Below are positions 25,337-33,810 of a stretch of DNA of 41,934 nucleotides, in pieces. Both the position numbers and the translations under genes were made by a program. This stretch comes from Flexithrix dorotheae DSM 6795. GTDB lineage: Bacteria; Bacteroidota; Bacteroidia; Cytophagales; Flammeovirgaceae. The notes beneath the pieces were generated by a model. The model was not told the origin of the DNA. It worked only from the letters and a program-made list of their open reading frames with translations, and searched no databases. The stretch is from NCBI RefSeq assembly GCF_000379765.1, contig NZ_KB903464.1:1-41934 (forward strand), written 5' to 3'. Position 1 is the first letter of the stretch. The number at the start of each line of letters is the position of its first letter.

Positions 25337-26710
25337 ATGAAAACCAAGGCTTTCAAACGGATCTACACCAGAATTTCAGGTATTACAAAAGCTACTTGTT
25401 CATTAAAAGCCAGTGGGGTACGCTATGGAGAATTAGCCTGGGTGAATGGTATGCCAGCTCAGGTGATTAGTGTAGTAGATGATATGGTCACTGTTCAGGT
25501 TTTTGCAGGTACCGAAGGGATTTCTTCTCATTCAGAGGTGACATTTGCAGGAGCACCCCCTACACTGAAAGTAAGTGATTTATTGGCAAGTCGTATTCTC
25601 AATGGTTATGGGGAACCGATTGATGGCGGACCCGCACTTCGAGGGGAGGCCCGAATTATAAAGGGCAATGCAGTAAATCCAGTAAAACGCTCCAAACCTT
25701 CCACTTTGCTTGCTACTGGTATTGCAGGAATTGATTTGAACAATACCCTGGTTACCGGACAGAAAATTCCCTTCTTTGCAGATCCGGACCAGCCTTATAA
25801 TCAGGTACTGGCTGAGGTAGCCATGCGGGCAGAAGCAGATAAAATTATTTTAGGTGGAATGGGGTTATCCAATGATGATTACCTTTTCTTTAAAAATACC
25901 TTTACCGAAGCTGGCGTATTGGATAAGGTGGTATCTTTTATAAATACCTCAGAAAACCCACCTCTGGAGCGGTTATTAATTCCGGATATGGTTTGTACCG
26001 CTGCTGAATATTTCGCCAATGACAGAAATCAAAAGGTACTTGTCCTACTAACAGATATGACCCTTTATGCGGATGCGCTTGCTATTGTGGCGAATAAAAT
26101 GGATCAGATTCCTTCTAAAGATTCCATGCCGGGCTCATTATACAGTGACCTGGCGGGGATATACGAAAAAGCTGTGCAGTTTGCCCATGGAGGTTCCATA
26201 ACTATCATTGCTGTCACCACTCTCAATGAAAGTGACATCACTCACGCCATTCCCGACAACACCGGGTACATTACGGAAGGACAGATATTTCTGAAAAAGG
26301 ACACGGATATCGGCAAAGTAATCGTTGACCCGTTTCGCAGTCTCTCCAGGCTGAAACAAAATGTGATTGGAAAAAAAACAAGAGAAGATCACCCACAGAT
26401 GATGAATGCTCTTGTCCGTTTATATGCGGATGCAATGGATGCCAAAACCAAAAAAGAAAATGGTTTTGATTTAAATGAATATGATAAACGGTGCCTGGCA
26501 TTTGCCAAGGAATATGCAATGGATCTCCTGGCTGTGGATGTGAACCTCTCCATAGAGCAAATGCTTGATACGGGTTGGTTTCTTTTAAAAAAATACTTCG
26601 AAAAATTTGAGGTAGGCATTAAAGAGGAACTTTTGAATCAATATTGGGATGAGCGGAAAATAAAAGAACCTGTTAACTCCCCAAGCCATGGCACTGAAGT
26701 TTCATTATAA
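25337..26710 (+). CDS. V-type ATPase regulatory subunit B
   Basis: A 457-residue non-catalytic partner of subunit A. It lacks a P-loop, as B subunits do: the place is taken by GQKIPFFADPDQPYNQ (141-156). The residues that complete the A-subunit active site are expected at SLSRL, with Arg338 as the arginine finger. The family segments LLTDMTLYADALAIVANKMDQIPSKDSMPGSLYSDLA (237-272) and GSITIIAVTTLNESDITHAIPDNTGYITEGQI (286-317) are clear. The length is normal. The end overlaps the subunit D start by 23 bp, an unusually long overlap for this operon. Confidence 0.97.
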   Translation: MKTKAFKRIYTRISGITKATCSLKASGVRYGELAWVNGMPAQVISVVDDMVTVQVFAGTEGISSHSEVTFAGAPPTLKVSDLLASRILNGYGEPIDGGPALRGEARIIKGNAVNPVKRSKPSTLLATGIAGIDLNNTLVTGQKIPFFADPDQPYNQVLAEVAMRAEADKIILGGMGLSNDDYLFFKNTFTEAGVLDKVVSFINTSENPPLERLLIPDMVCTAAEYFANDRNQKVLVLLTDMTLYADALAIVANKMDQIPSKDSMPGSLYSDLAGIYEKAVQFAHGGSITIIAVTTLNESDITHAIPDNTGYITEGQIFLKKDTDIGKVIVDPFRSLSRLKQNVIGKKTREDHPQMMNALVRLYADAMDAKTKKENGFDLNEYDKRCLAFAKEYAMDLLAVDVNLSIEQMLDTGWFLLKKYFEKFEVGIKEELLNQYWDERKIKEPVNSPSHGTEVSL

Positions 26711-27281
26711 TAAGACCACTATTCAGCAATTTAAACGGCAGCTTGCTATAAGAGAAAAAGCATTGCCTATCCTTAAAAATAAGGAAACTGCACTGCGGCT
26801 TCATGTAGAAAAACTGACCCGAGATCTGGAGGAACTTCAAGCCCAAAAGAAGGAGCTCAGTCAAAAAATGGAAAATTTTGCTCCCTTTTGGAATGAATTC
26901 CCTGAGATCCTTTTTATGAATGCTCATGAAATATCCCAGGAAAGGCTTATTGGTGTAAAAATTCCTAAGTTTAAACCTGTTGAATTTAGAGTGGCTGATG
27001 TAAGCTGGTGGAATCTTCCTGCCTGGATTCCTTCCGGACTTGGGCTGATGAAAGAGTTTATCCAACTTGATCTGAAGCAGGAAATTTTCCAGAAGCAAAT
27101 TGAACTATTGGACCTGGCCAGAAAAAAAACCACCCAGAAAGTAAACTTGTATGAAAAAGTGCAAATTCCCGGTTTTGAAGATGCCATACTAAAAATAAAG
27201 CGGTTCCTGGAAGATAAGGAAAATATATCCAAAGCCGCTCAGAAGATTGTGAAAAAACGAAAAGAAAGGAGGGCAACATGA
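26688..27281 (+). CDS. V-type ATPase subunit D (central rotor shaft)
   Basis: A 197-residue protein with long N- and C-terminal helices (about 8-60 and 120-195) that form the antiparallel coiled coil of the rotor, and a middle segment VADVSWWNLPAWIPSG. The N-terminal KFHYNKTTIQQFKRQLAIREKALPILKNK pattern and the basic C-terminus KKRKERRAT fit the family. It turns inside the A3B3 head. The start ATG is inside the end of the subunit B gene, and the stop overlaps the subunit I start by 4 bp. No subunit F gene, the usual partner of D, is found in the operon. Confidence 0.92.
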   Translation: MALKFHYNKTTIQQFKRQLAIREKALPILKNKETALRLHVEKLTRDLEELQAQKKELSQKMENFAPFWNEFPEILFMNAHEISQERLIGVKIPKFKPVEFRVADVSWWNLPAWIPSGLGLMKEFIQLDLKQEIFQKQIELLDLARKKTTQKVNLYEKVQIPGFEDAILKIKRFLEDKENISKAAQKIVKKRKERRAT

Positions 27282-29110
27282 TAGCTTCATTCAAAAAACT
27301 TACCCTTTTAATCCATCACAGTGAAAGAGAATTGGTCACTGATATGCTTCAAAAAATAGGAGTCGTAGATGTAGAAGTTAGCTCCAATTTAAGAAATGAA
27401 AATGTACAGGAGCTGGAAAGGGGAAAAAATAATCTCACTAAAGCGATTGAGGTTATTGAAGATCATGCTGAAAAAAAGCTCCGTGCCCAGGAAATAGTTC
27501 CTGATTTCAATACTCATGTGGTAGAAAAAATAATGGAATTAAAGTACCAGAGTGAAGAAAATGTGCAAAAAAGAGAAGCCCTGAGAAAAGAAAAGTTGCA
27601 CCGGTTGCCCTGGGGAAATTTAGACCTTGAAAAACTTAATCGGCTTAAATCACATGGTCTTGAAGTTCAGTTTTGCATCGCAACCCTGAAAGAATTTAAG
27701 AAATATAATTTTGGCTCCGATATTGTTCAGGAAGTTTACCAAAGTGCGAACAGGGTATATTTCGTAGTGATTACAAAAGAAAAAGCCTCCCTTCCGTTTG
27801 AGTCGGTAAAGGTTCCTGATCAATCCCTTTCTGAAATATCCTCCAGTGAAGAAAAAATTGAAACTGAAAATGAAAAGATTGAACAGGAAATCGCTACCTA
27901 CGTCCCATTCATTCCACATTTAAAGAGGGAATTGATAAATGTGGACAACAAATTGGCTTTTGCTATTACTTATGGAAGTTACAAAACATATGGAGAAGGC
28001 TCCATTCTATCCCTGATGGGCTGGTTTCCCAAGGGAATGGAAGACAAACTGGTCAAATTCCTGAAGAAAAGAAAACTTACTTATTTTATTGAAGATCCCG
28101 GACCAGAAAGTGATGTGCCGATTTTGCTGCTCAACAAGAGTTATTCTAAACTTTTTGAACCCCTGACTAAAATCTTCGAATTACCCAATTACTACGAACT
28201 TGACCTCACTCCACTGATTGCGGTTTTTTACCCAATTATGTTTGCCTACTGTCTGGGAGATGCCGGGTATGGGCTGGTTTTTTTAATCGCCTCAGTAGTG
28301 GGCTTGTTTACATTTTTTAAACATGAGAAACCCCTGGCTACACTGGGAATTATTCTTGGATTGTTTACCACCGTAATGGGAATTATTAAGTCAGGAAGCA
28401 TATTTGGTATTCCCACTACTGCACATGACTCCTGGTTATTGTTTCAGTTTCTGCGGCAATACGTGATCATTCCCGATGATCGAACTTTCCTGTTTAATGC
28501 TTTTAATGTGGCACTAATGTTTGGGGTAGTTCAGATTTTGGTGGGTATAATCATTTCAATTATCAATAAAATTAAATTTGAAGGGTGGTTTTATGCCATT
28601 TCACAGATGGGTAAGTTGTTGATTGTCACCAGTGTGATTTGGATATTTCTGGCAGACATGCAAGGGGTTGAATCCATTCAATCCTACTCGGTTTTGAGAA
28701 AATCACTCCTCCTAATCGGTATATTGATGGTATTGTTTTTTCACGATTTGAATCAGAAAGTACTCATCAGGGCTGCTAATGGTTTTTTACCCTTGTTTTT
28801 TATTTTCACTGGTATTCTGGGTGATGTATTGTCCTATGTTCGCTTATTTGCCTTAGGTGTAGCCTCTTCAGTGTTAGGCTTGGTGGTGAACCAGATAGGT
28901 ATTGAAATTTTTAACAGCGGATGGTGGGGGATTATTTTGGGTATAGTGTTTTTGATCTTCGGACATACCCTTAATTTTTTCATAGCCGTGATGGGTGCCT
29001 TTGTTCATCCGCTAAGGTTATCATTTGTGGAATTTTACAACAATGCTCAGTTCAAAGGGGGAGGAAAAGCATATCAACCATTTAGAAAAGAAAACATAAA
29101 TTTTGAATAA
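27278..29110 (+). CDS. V-type ATPase subunit I (membrane stator, a-subunit)
   Basis: A 610-residue protein with a soluble N-terminal half (about 1-305, with coiled coils) and a membrane half with about seven to eight helices. The ion-path arginines are both readable: Arg522 in DVLSYVRLFALG and Arg580 in AFVHPLRLSFVEFY. YPIMFAYCLGDAGYGL at 318-333 is another family landmark. It provides the half-channels beside the K-ring. Length is slightly below that of archaeal and Enterococcus homologues, in line with bacterial short forms. It follows subunit D with 4-bp overlap and precedes subunit K by 6 bp. Confidence 0.95.
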   Translation: MIASFKKLTLLIHHSERELVTDMLQKIGVVDVEVSSNLRNENVQELERGKNNLTKAIEVIEDHAEKKLRAQEIVPDFNTHVVEKIMELKYQSEENVQKREALRKEKLHRLPWGNLDLEKLNRLKSHGLEVQFCIATLKEFKKYNFGSDIVQEVYQSANRVYFVVITKEKASLPFESVKVPDQSLSEISSSEEKIETENEKIEQEIATYVPFIPHLKRELINVDNKLAFAITYGSYKTYGEGSILSLMGWFPKGMEDKLVKFLKKRKLTYFIEDPGPESDVPILLLNKSYSKLFEPLTKIFELPNYYELDLTPLIAVFYPIMFAYCLGDAGYGLVFLIASVVGLFTFFKHEKPLATLGIILGLFTTVMGIIKSGSIFGIPTTAHDSWLLFQFLRQYVIIPDDRTFLFNAFNVALMFGVVQILVGIIISIINKIKFEGWFYAISQMGKLLIVTSVIWIFLADMQGVESIQSYSVLRKSLLLIGILMVLFFHDLNQKVLIRAANGFLPLFFIFTGILGDVLSYVRLFALGVASSVLGLVVNQIGIEIFNSGWWGIILGIVFLIFGHTLNFFIAVMGAFVHPLRLSFVEFYNNAQFKGGGKAYQPFRKENINFE

Positions 29111-29116
29111 AAAATC

Positions 29117-29569
29117 ATGGAAGCATTACCTTTAACACTCGCATTTATCGGAATAGGACTTTTGGTAGGTTTAGCTGGCTGTGGAAGCGCAATGGGTACA
29201 GCTGTTGGGGCCCAGGCTACCTTAGGTGCACTTAAAAAAAGACCCGAATCATTTGGGTCATTCATTGTACTTAGTGCACTTCCAGGTACTCAGGGGCTTT
29301 ATGGATTTGCAGGCTTTTTTATCCTCCAGGATCTTATCAGTATGGAAATGAGCTTGCTTCAGGGGGCAGGCATTTTAGGGGGAGGATTGGCACTTGGTCT
29401 TGCAGGGCTTTTTTCCGGTATGTATCAGGGAAAAGTATGCGCAAGTAGTATCGATAGCATTGGATCGGGAAATGATGTTTTCGGAAGGGCTTTAATCCTT
29501 GCAGTTTTTCCAGAGCTTTATGCCATAATTGCATTCGCATCACTTTTCCTTATCCGAGGAATTTTATAA
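29117..29569 (+). CDS. V-type ATPase subunit K (proteolipid, four-helix, sodium-type)
   Basis: A 150-residue, four-helix membrane rotor subunit formed by a duplicated hairpin. The ion site matches Enterococcus hirae NtpK residue by residue: Leu55, Thr58 and Gln59 in ALPGTQGLYGF, Gln104 in FSGMYQGKV and Glu133 in FPELYAI. These correspond to Leu61, Thr64, Gln65, Gln110 and Glu139 of NtpK with a constant offset of 6. In NtpK they bind sodium, so a sodium-translocating pump is predicted. Only the second hairpin carries the acidic residue, as in NtpK. It is the last ATPase gene of the operon, 27 bp before the second stress protein. Confidence 0.95.
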   Translation: MEALPLTLAFIGIGLLVGLAGCGSAMGTAVGAQATLGALKKRPESFGSFIVLSALPGTQGLYGFAGFFILQDLISMEMSLLQGAGILGGGLALGLAGLFSGMYQGKVCASSIDSIGSGNDVFGRALILAVFPELYAIIAFASLFLIRGIL

Positions 29570-29596
29570 TTTAAGGAAAGTCTAACTCAATATATT

Positions 29597-30523
29597 ATGG
29601 AAGCGTTTAAATATCGGCCTTTTCAAATAGCACTTGTTGGTCTCGATTTAACCGAAATGGATGACCATGTGATCAGCTTTGTAGCTATGATTAGTGAAAT
29701 TTTACCTCTTGAACGAGTTTTCTTTATGTATGTGGCCAAAGAATTAGAGCTCCCAAAAGAGGTATTGGAAAAATATCCTGCGCTTTTAGCACCACTTGAT
29801 GAGAGTATTCAAATGGATTTAAAACAAAAAGTAGATAAATATTTCAAGGATTCTAAAGTGGAAACCGAATGTTTGGTAAAGGATGGCGAACCCATTGATA
29901 AAATCCTAAAATTGGCTAAAGTTAAGCATGTAGATTTAATTGTGATGGGACGCAAAAAAAGTCTGAAGGGATCAGGGATAGTTTCCAGTAGAATTGCCCG
30001 CAAATGTCCAAGTTCACTTTTGTTGGTACCTGAAAACTCCAGCCAGCCTATAAAAAAGGTACTTATACCGGTAGATTTTTCCAGACATGCAGCTCTGTCC
30101 ATAAAACAGGGGGTAAGATTTGTAAAAAACGCCTTCAATGATATTGAGCTGGTGCATATTTATGCCGTACCTACAGGCTATTCTAAGGTTGGGAAATCCT
30201 ATCAGGAATTTGCAAAAATTATTAAAGGACATGCCATGAATAAATGTGCTAATTTCCTTCGTGAGAATGGATTTCCCTCAGATATAAAATGTAATTACAT
30301 TTTGGAAGCCCATAGCAATAAGGGAGTATTACTACACAATCATGCTGTTGACGCCAATACCGATCTTATTGTGATTGGTTCCAGAGGACGTACCCGTGCC
30401 TCTTCCATTTTAATAGGTTCCTGTGCTGAAAAACTAGTTTTCCATGATTCTGATATTCCAGTCCTTATTGTGAAAAACCAAGGTGAAAATATGGACTTTT
30501 TGAAGGCAATTTTGCGAATTTAA
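29597..30523 (+). CDS. Tandem-domain universal stress protein (downstream copy)
   Basis: A 308-residue protein of two UspA domains. The first (about 8-145) has a degenerate loop (VMGRKKSLKGSGIVSS). The second (about 152-295) has a canonical nucleotide loop, IGSRGRTRASSILIGS, that is G-x2-G-x9-G-S, and begins KKVLIPVDFSRHAALSI. It should thus bind ATP, unlike the upstream copy. The 27-bp distance from subunit K and the same direction suggest that it closes the V-ATPase operon. A role in sensing or protecting under ion or energy stress is only inferred. A weak terminator candidate follows at about 30643. Confidence 0.92.
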   Translation: MEAFKYRPFQIALVGLDLTEMDDHVISFVAMISEILPLERVFFMYVAKELELPKEVLEKYPALLAPLDESIQMDLKQKVDKYFKDSKVETECLVKDGEPIDKILKLAKVKHVDLIVMGRKKSLKGSGIVSSRIARKCPSSLLLVPENSSQPIKKVLIPVDFSRHAALSIKQGVRFVKNAFNDIELVHIYAVPTGYSKVGKSYQEFAKIIKGHAMNKCANFLRENGFPSDIKCNYILEAHSNKGVLLHNHAVDANTDLIVIGSRGRTRASSILIGSCAEKLVFHDSDIPVLIVKNQGENMDFLKAILRI

Positions 30524-30966
30524 TCAGGTCAGTTTAAGCTATGAAGATGACTCGTATTTGCTATTTAGGGACAACTGATATTGAAAAAATAAATATTAAT
30601 AATATTGGATAACCTGCTAGGATTAAGTAGAAATCAAATTAGAATCCCTTTGGGCTTAATTTTTTCATTCTAAAATAAATTTTGTGGTATAAAAAATCTG
30701 TAAAGCCTGTGTATGGATTTTATTAAACACTCAATTGATGTAATTATTCCCCAATAATGTTTTGAAAAACCTTTAATTTTCAATATACTTAAATTTAAGT
30801 ATTATGCGTATTTATTTTGATTTAAAATCATAAAAATTCAACGGTAATTATCACTAAATTTCCAAGAGAGAATTATTTCCCTTTATTGATTAAGAGGAAA
30901 AACGACAATAAACTGCTAAGTTTATTGGGGGATTTTTATGTGCTAATTGAATTTAAAATTAAAGGA
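30524..30966. other. Intergenic stretch with an 18-bp palindrome
   Basis: A 443-bp gap. A short CCC-TTT-GGG hairpin followed by TTAATTTTTTC (30643-30666) may end the V-ATPase transcript. A perfect 18-bp palindrome is at 30785-30802. A frame from 30886 joins the next gene but precedes its natural signal peptide start. No other gene recognised. Confidence 0.5.
30785..30802. promoter_or_regulatory. Perfect 18-bp palindrome
   Basis: ATACTTAAATTTAAGTAT equals its reverse complement. It is 165 bp before the ATG of the DUF4185-like gene and could be a regulator site. AT-rich sequence makes some palindromes likely by chance, but 18 bp is long. Confidence 0.4.
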
Positions 30967-32187
30967 ATGAAAAATAAAAGATTACTGTTTCAATTAGTTT
31001 GTTTAATAGTTAGTTTGTTCCCATTCAAAGAGATATTCTCACAATCTCTCACAGAACCTCCTCAAAAAAAGATTGTTTCAGTCAGGTTATTGAAAAATAC
31101 CATTAGAAGCGTAGGAGATTTTAAAGCTGGTGATAATTGGTGCCAAACATGGGCGGCTGATGATAATGTATATACTATGCTTGATGATGGGTTTGGTTTT
31201 AATAATGGAAGTACAAAATATAATAATGTTCCGGTAAGGATTGCAGGTAATCCTAATTCTTTCCTGGCAACGGAATTAACAGAAGGTTATCCCAAATATG
31301 AATATAAAGGAGGCTGGTATGCTTATGGGATTATTTCGGTGGATAGTATCCTTTATACCTCCGTATCAATTACACAAACTGGTGGATTCAATTATTTCCG
31401 CGGAAATAAATTATTCTATTCGGAAGATTTTGGTAAATCATGGTTTAACCATAATGGAAATCCGGCCAAAAAGGAACAATGGGATATCCAGGAGGAAAAG
31501 GTTTTCTTTTGGCATGAAGATCCAGTAATAAGAGATAGTGTAGAAGGATATGCATTTTCCTGGATTTCATTTTGCCAAAATGGCCAGGATAATGCTCATG
31601 CCGATAAAATTGGTGACCCTTATATTTATCTCTACAGCCCGGAACCCGCTGAATCTTGGAAACTAAACTTGGCAAGAGTTAAAAAGGATAGCATAAGATT
31701 TAAAAAATCCTATGAGTATTTTGCGGGATTTGATGAGGATCATCATCCAGCATGGACTTCCCAAATAAAAAACAGGGGTGTTATTTACGAATTTCCAAAT
31801 GATAATGATTGGGGCTGGTATTCATGGCAACCTAGTGTGGTGTGGAATGAAAATCTTGGCTATTATATTATGGTAAATTATGGCTCCAGATTTGGTCGGA
31901 CAAGGGGAAGTCTTCCAGGGAACTACTGGAACGATTATATGCATGATGAAACCTGTAGTATAGGTTTTTGGTATGCAGAGCACCCCTGGGGGCCCTGGAA
32001 TCAAATTTTCTATGAACCTTTCTTTTACCCCATTAGTAATAAGGATAGAGCTTATCAATTAAAACTTAGTCCAAAATGGATTGAAGATGATGGAAAAACC
32101 ATGTATTTAATATGGTCTGATGCCAAAGATAGTTGGACTACACATTATTTGTGGAATCATATGAAAATAACTTTTCAGGTAGAATAG
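30967..32187 (+). CDS. Secreted DUF4185-like protein (beta-propeller glycosidase-like)
   Basis: 406 residues from ATG 30967, which is preceded by AAAGGA and begins a signal peptide (MKNKRLLFQL...FSQ, about 1-26). An upstream in-frame start at 30886 would add 27 residues before the signal peptide and is unlikely. The mature part opens with SVGDFKAGDNWCQTWAADDN, then YTMLDDGFGF, and has further W/Y-rich segments (FWHEDPVIRDS, WYSWQPSVVWNENLGYYIMVNYG, MYLIWSDAKDSW). I associate this pattern with DUF4185 and related five-bladed propellers of carbohydrate-active proteins. The substrate and catalytic residues are unknown. It stands alone, convergent with the protease gene. Confidence 0.72.
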   Translation: MKNKRLLFQLVCLIVSLFPFKEIFSQSLTEPPQKKIVSVRLLKNTIRSVGDFKAGDNWCQTWAADDNVYTMLDDGFGFNNGSTKYNNVPVRIAGNPNSFLATELTEGYPKYEYKGGWYAYGIISVDSILYTSVSITQTGGFNYFRGNKLFYSEDFGKSWFNHNGNPAKKEQWDIQEEKVFFWHEDPVIRDSVEGYAFSWISFCQNGQDNAHADKIGDPYIYLYSPEPAESWKLNLARVKKDSIRFKKSYEYFAGFDEDHHPAWTSQIKNRGVIYEFPNDNDWGWYSWQPSVVWNENLGYYIMVNYGSRFGRTRGSLPGNYWNDYMHDETCSIGFWYAEHPWGPWNQIFYEPFFYPISNKDRAYQLKLSPKWIEDDGKTMYLIWSDAKDSWTTHYLWNHMKITFQVE

Positions 32188-32256
32188 TCGGCTTTTCTTC
32201 AATGTGTTTTTTCAACTTAACAGACCTAAGCCCTATGATAAATTTTGAAAAGAATC

Positions 32257-32315
32257 TTTGGGATTAAAGTGGAATTTAAGTTTTACCTTAATTCCGTTTT
32301 CCACATAATCCCAAA
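32257..32315. terminator. Nested stem-loop between convergent genes
   Basis: TTTGGGATTA (32257-32266) pairs with 32306-32315. Inside it GTGGAA (32269-32274) pairs with TTCCAC (32299-32304), and TTAAG (32276-32280) with CTTAA (32287-32291). It lies between the DUF4185-like gene and the S41 protease gene and could terminate both transcripts. Confidence 0.55.
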
Positions 32316-32367
32316 AGATACTTGTTTTCTAAATTATCAGTTTTACCTACTGAGCTTCACCCTGTGG

Positions 32368-33810
32368 CTATTGTTGATTCAATCCAATGCCAGGTTGAAG
32401 TTTTAAGGTGACTTTTTTTCTTGATATGGTAGAATTTAGAAGTTTTGGTGCCTCAAAATCGCTTATTGCAGCAATTCTTGCTGAAGAACCACTAATTACA
32501 GCTAAGGCAGTTCCCAATAATGGATCATAAATATTTCCAAAAGGAACAAATTCCCTGGATTCTGAAATTTCAACATCGGGAATAAACCCTGCCGAATAAT
32601 CAGAATTTCCCAAACTGTTATAAGCCTTCATGATAATTGGTTGTAGGGCATAATCAATATCTCCTGTTTCATCCGTAATGGTAATTGATCCCACATTTTT
32701 ACCATAAGTTGTTTCCCCAATCAGGTAGACATCCATATATGGTTTCAAACCATTAATAACCAATTCACTTGATGAGGCAGAGGCATTTGTCACTAGAAAA
32801 TATACCCTGCTGAGTTGGTTACCAATATTTCCTGTTCGGCTATAAAAGTTTTCATTAAAGTAATCTTCCCCATAAGCTCTTTCAAGCTGATTTTGAAGGG
32901 TACTGTTATATTCTTCTCTGATAAACAGGTCATTTGAACTTACACCTATTCCGATTAAACTTGCTAAATTTATGGCTGAAGTCACATATCCTCCTGGGTT
33001 ATACCGCAAATCTACAATGAGTTCCGTTACTCCTGATGATTTGAATCTACTGAAAATCTCATTCAGTTCTTCATCATATTGTTCACTTTCACTGCCATTT
33101 GGTCCAGGGATAAACTGGTTATAGACAATGTATCCGATTTTAACCCCATTTTGCACATAAATGCTATCCATAAAAATTGGATTTTCCTGAACTAATGTCT
33201 TATAAATATTTATGGTTTCATCCAATGCTACATATTCGTTTTCCTTAAATACGGCCATGGTGAGAGTTAGATCGTTATTGTTGTAGAGCAAATCAATATA
33301 ATTTTGATCTGTTAAGGTTTGGCCATCCACTTTGGTGAAAATATCCCCCCTGGTGATTCCCATAAGAGCTGCAGGAGATTCGGGGATGGTATAGATCACC
33401 TGTCCAATTATTTCACTCCCGGTTTCATTCTTATAATACAGGTTAAATTCCATTCCGGTAGTTGTTTCTTCTCCATTAAACGATGCTAATAATTCGTCTG
33501 CATCTTCACTAATAAATGAAAAGCGATCTCCTTCCGGATTACTTGTTTCATTAAAAGTGTAAAGTAAGGATTCGAAAAAGGAGATGGGTTGCAGGGTTAA
33601 ATCAGGACTTAACGGTATTTCATCGTTCCAGAAGTAGTAGTACTCCATATTCCTCAGAATCCAATCATTAGTTTCAGCATATGATGAGCTGGGTGTAGCT
33701 TCATCATTATCCGGAGAAACTTCCTCCTCTTCTATATCTGAACAGGATAATATTAAAACTGAAAAAGTTAAAAATAATACGCAAAGTTGGTTAATCTGGC
33801 TGGTTTTCAT
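32368..33810 (-). CDS. S41-family peptidase lipoprotein with PDZ-like domain
   Basis: A 480-residue lipoprotein: a signal peptide with lipobox LILSC (Cys23) is followed by an acidic linker EEEEVSPDNDE. A tail-processing-type N-terminal region (45-115), a PDZ-like region at about 118-200 (PESPAALMGITRGDIFTKVDGQ) and the S41 catalytic domain at about 223-420 follow. The catalytic pair is readable as Ser346 (ASASSSEL) and Lys371 (YGKNVGS). The 25-residue spacing equals that of plant CtpA (Ser372/Lys397). Such proteases cleave C-terminal regions of envelope proteins; the target is unknown. The protein should be anchored at the periplasmic or outer-membrane face. It is transcribed alone, divergent from the efflux operon. 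Confidence 0.93.
   Translation of the reverse strand: MKTSQINQLCVLFLTFSVLILSCSDIEEEEVSPDNDEATPSSSYAETNDWILRNMEYYYFWNDEIPLSPDLTLQPISFFESLLYTFNETSNPEGDRFSFISEDADELLASFNGEETTTGMEFNLYYKNETGSEIIGQVIYTIPESPAALMGITRGDIFTKVDGQTLTDQNYIDLLYNNNDLTLTMAVFKENEYVALDETINIYKTLVQENPIFMDSIYVQNGVKIGYIVYNQFIPGPNGSESEQYDEELNEIFSRFKSSGVTELIVDLRYNPGGYVTSAINLASLIGIGVSSNDLFIREEYNSTLQNQLERAYGEDYFNENFYSRTGNIGNQLSRVYFLVTNASASSSELVINGLKPYMDVYLIGETTYGKNVGSITITDETGDIDYALQPIIMKAYNSLGNSDYSAGFIPDVEISESREFVPFGNIYDPLLGTALAVISGSSARIAAISDFEAPKLLNSTISRKKVTLKLQPGIGLNQQ

Noticed and set aside
30886-30966. Upstream start for the DUF4185-like gene
   Set aside because: It would put 27 charged and hydrophobic residues before an otherwise normal signal peptide; ATG 30967 has AAAGGA in front and gives a standard leader.
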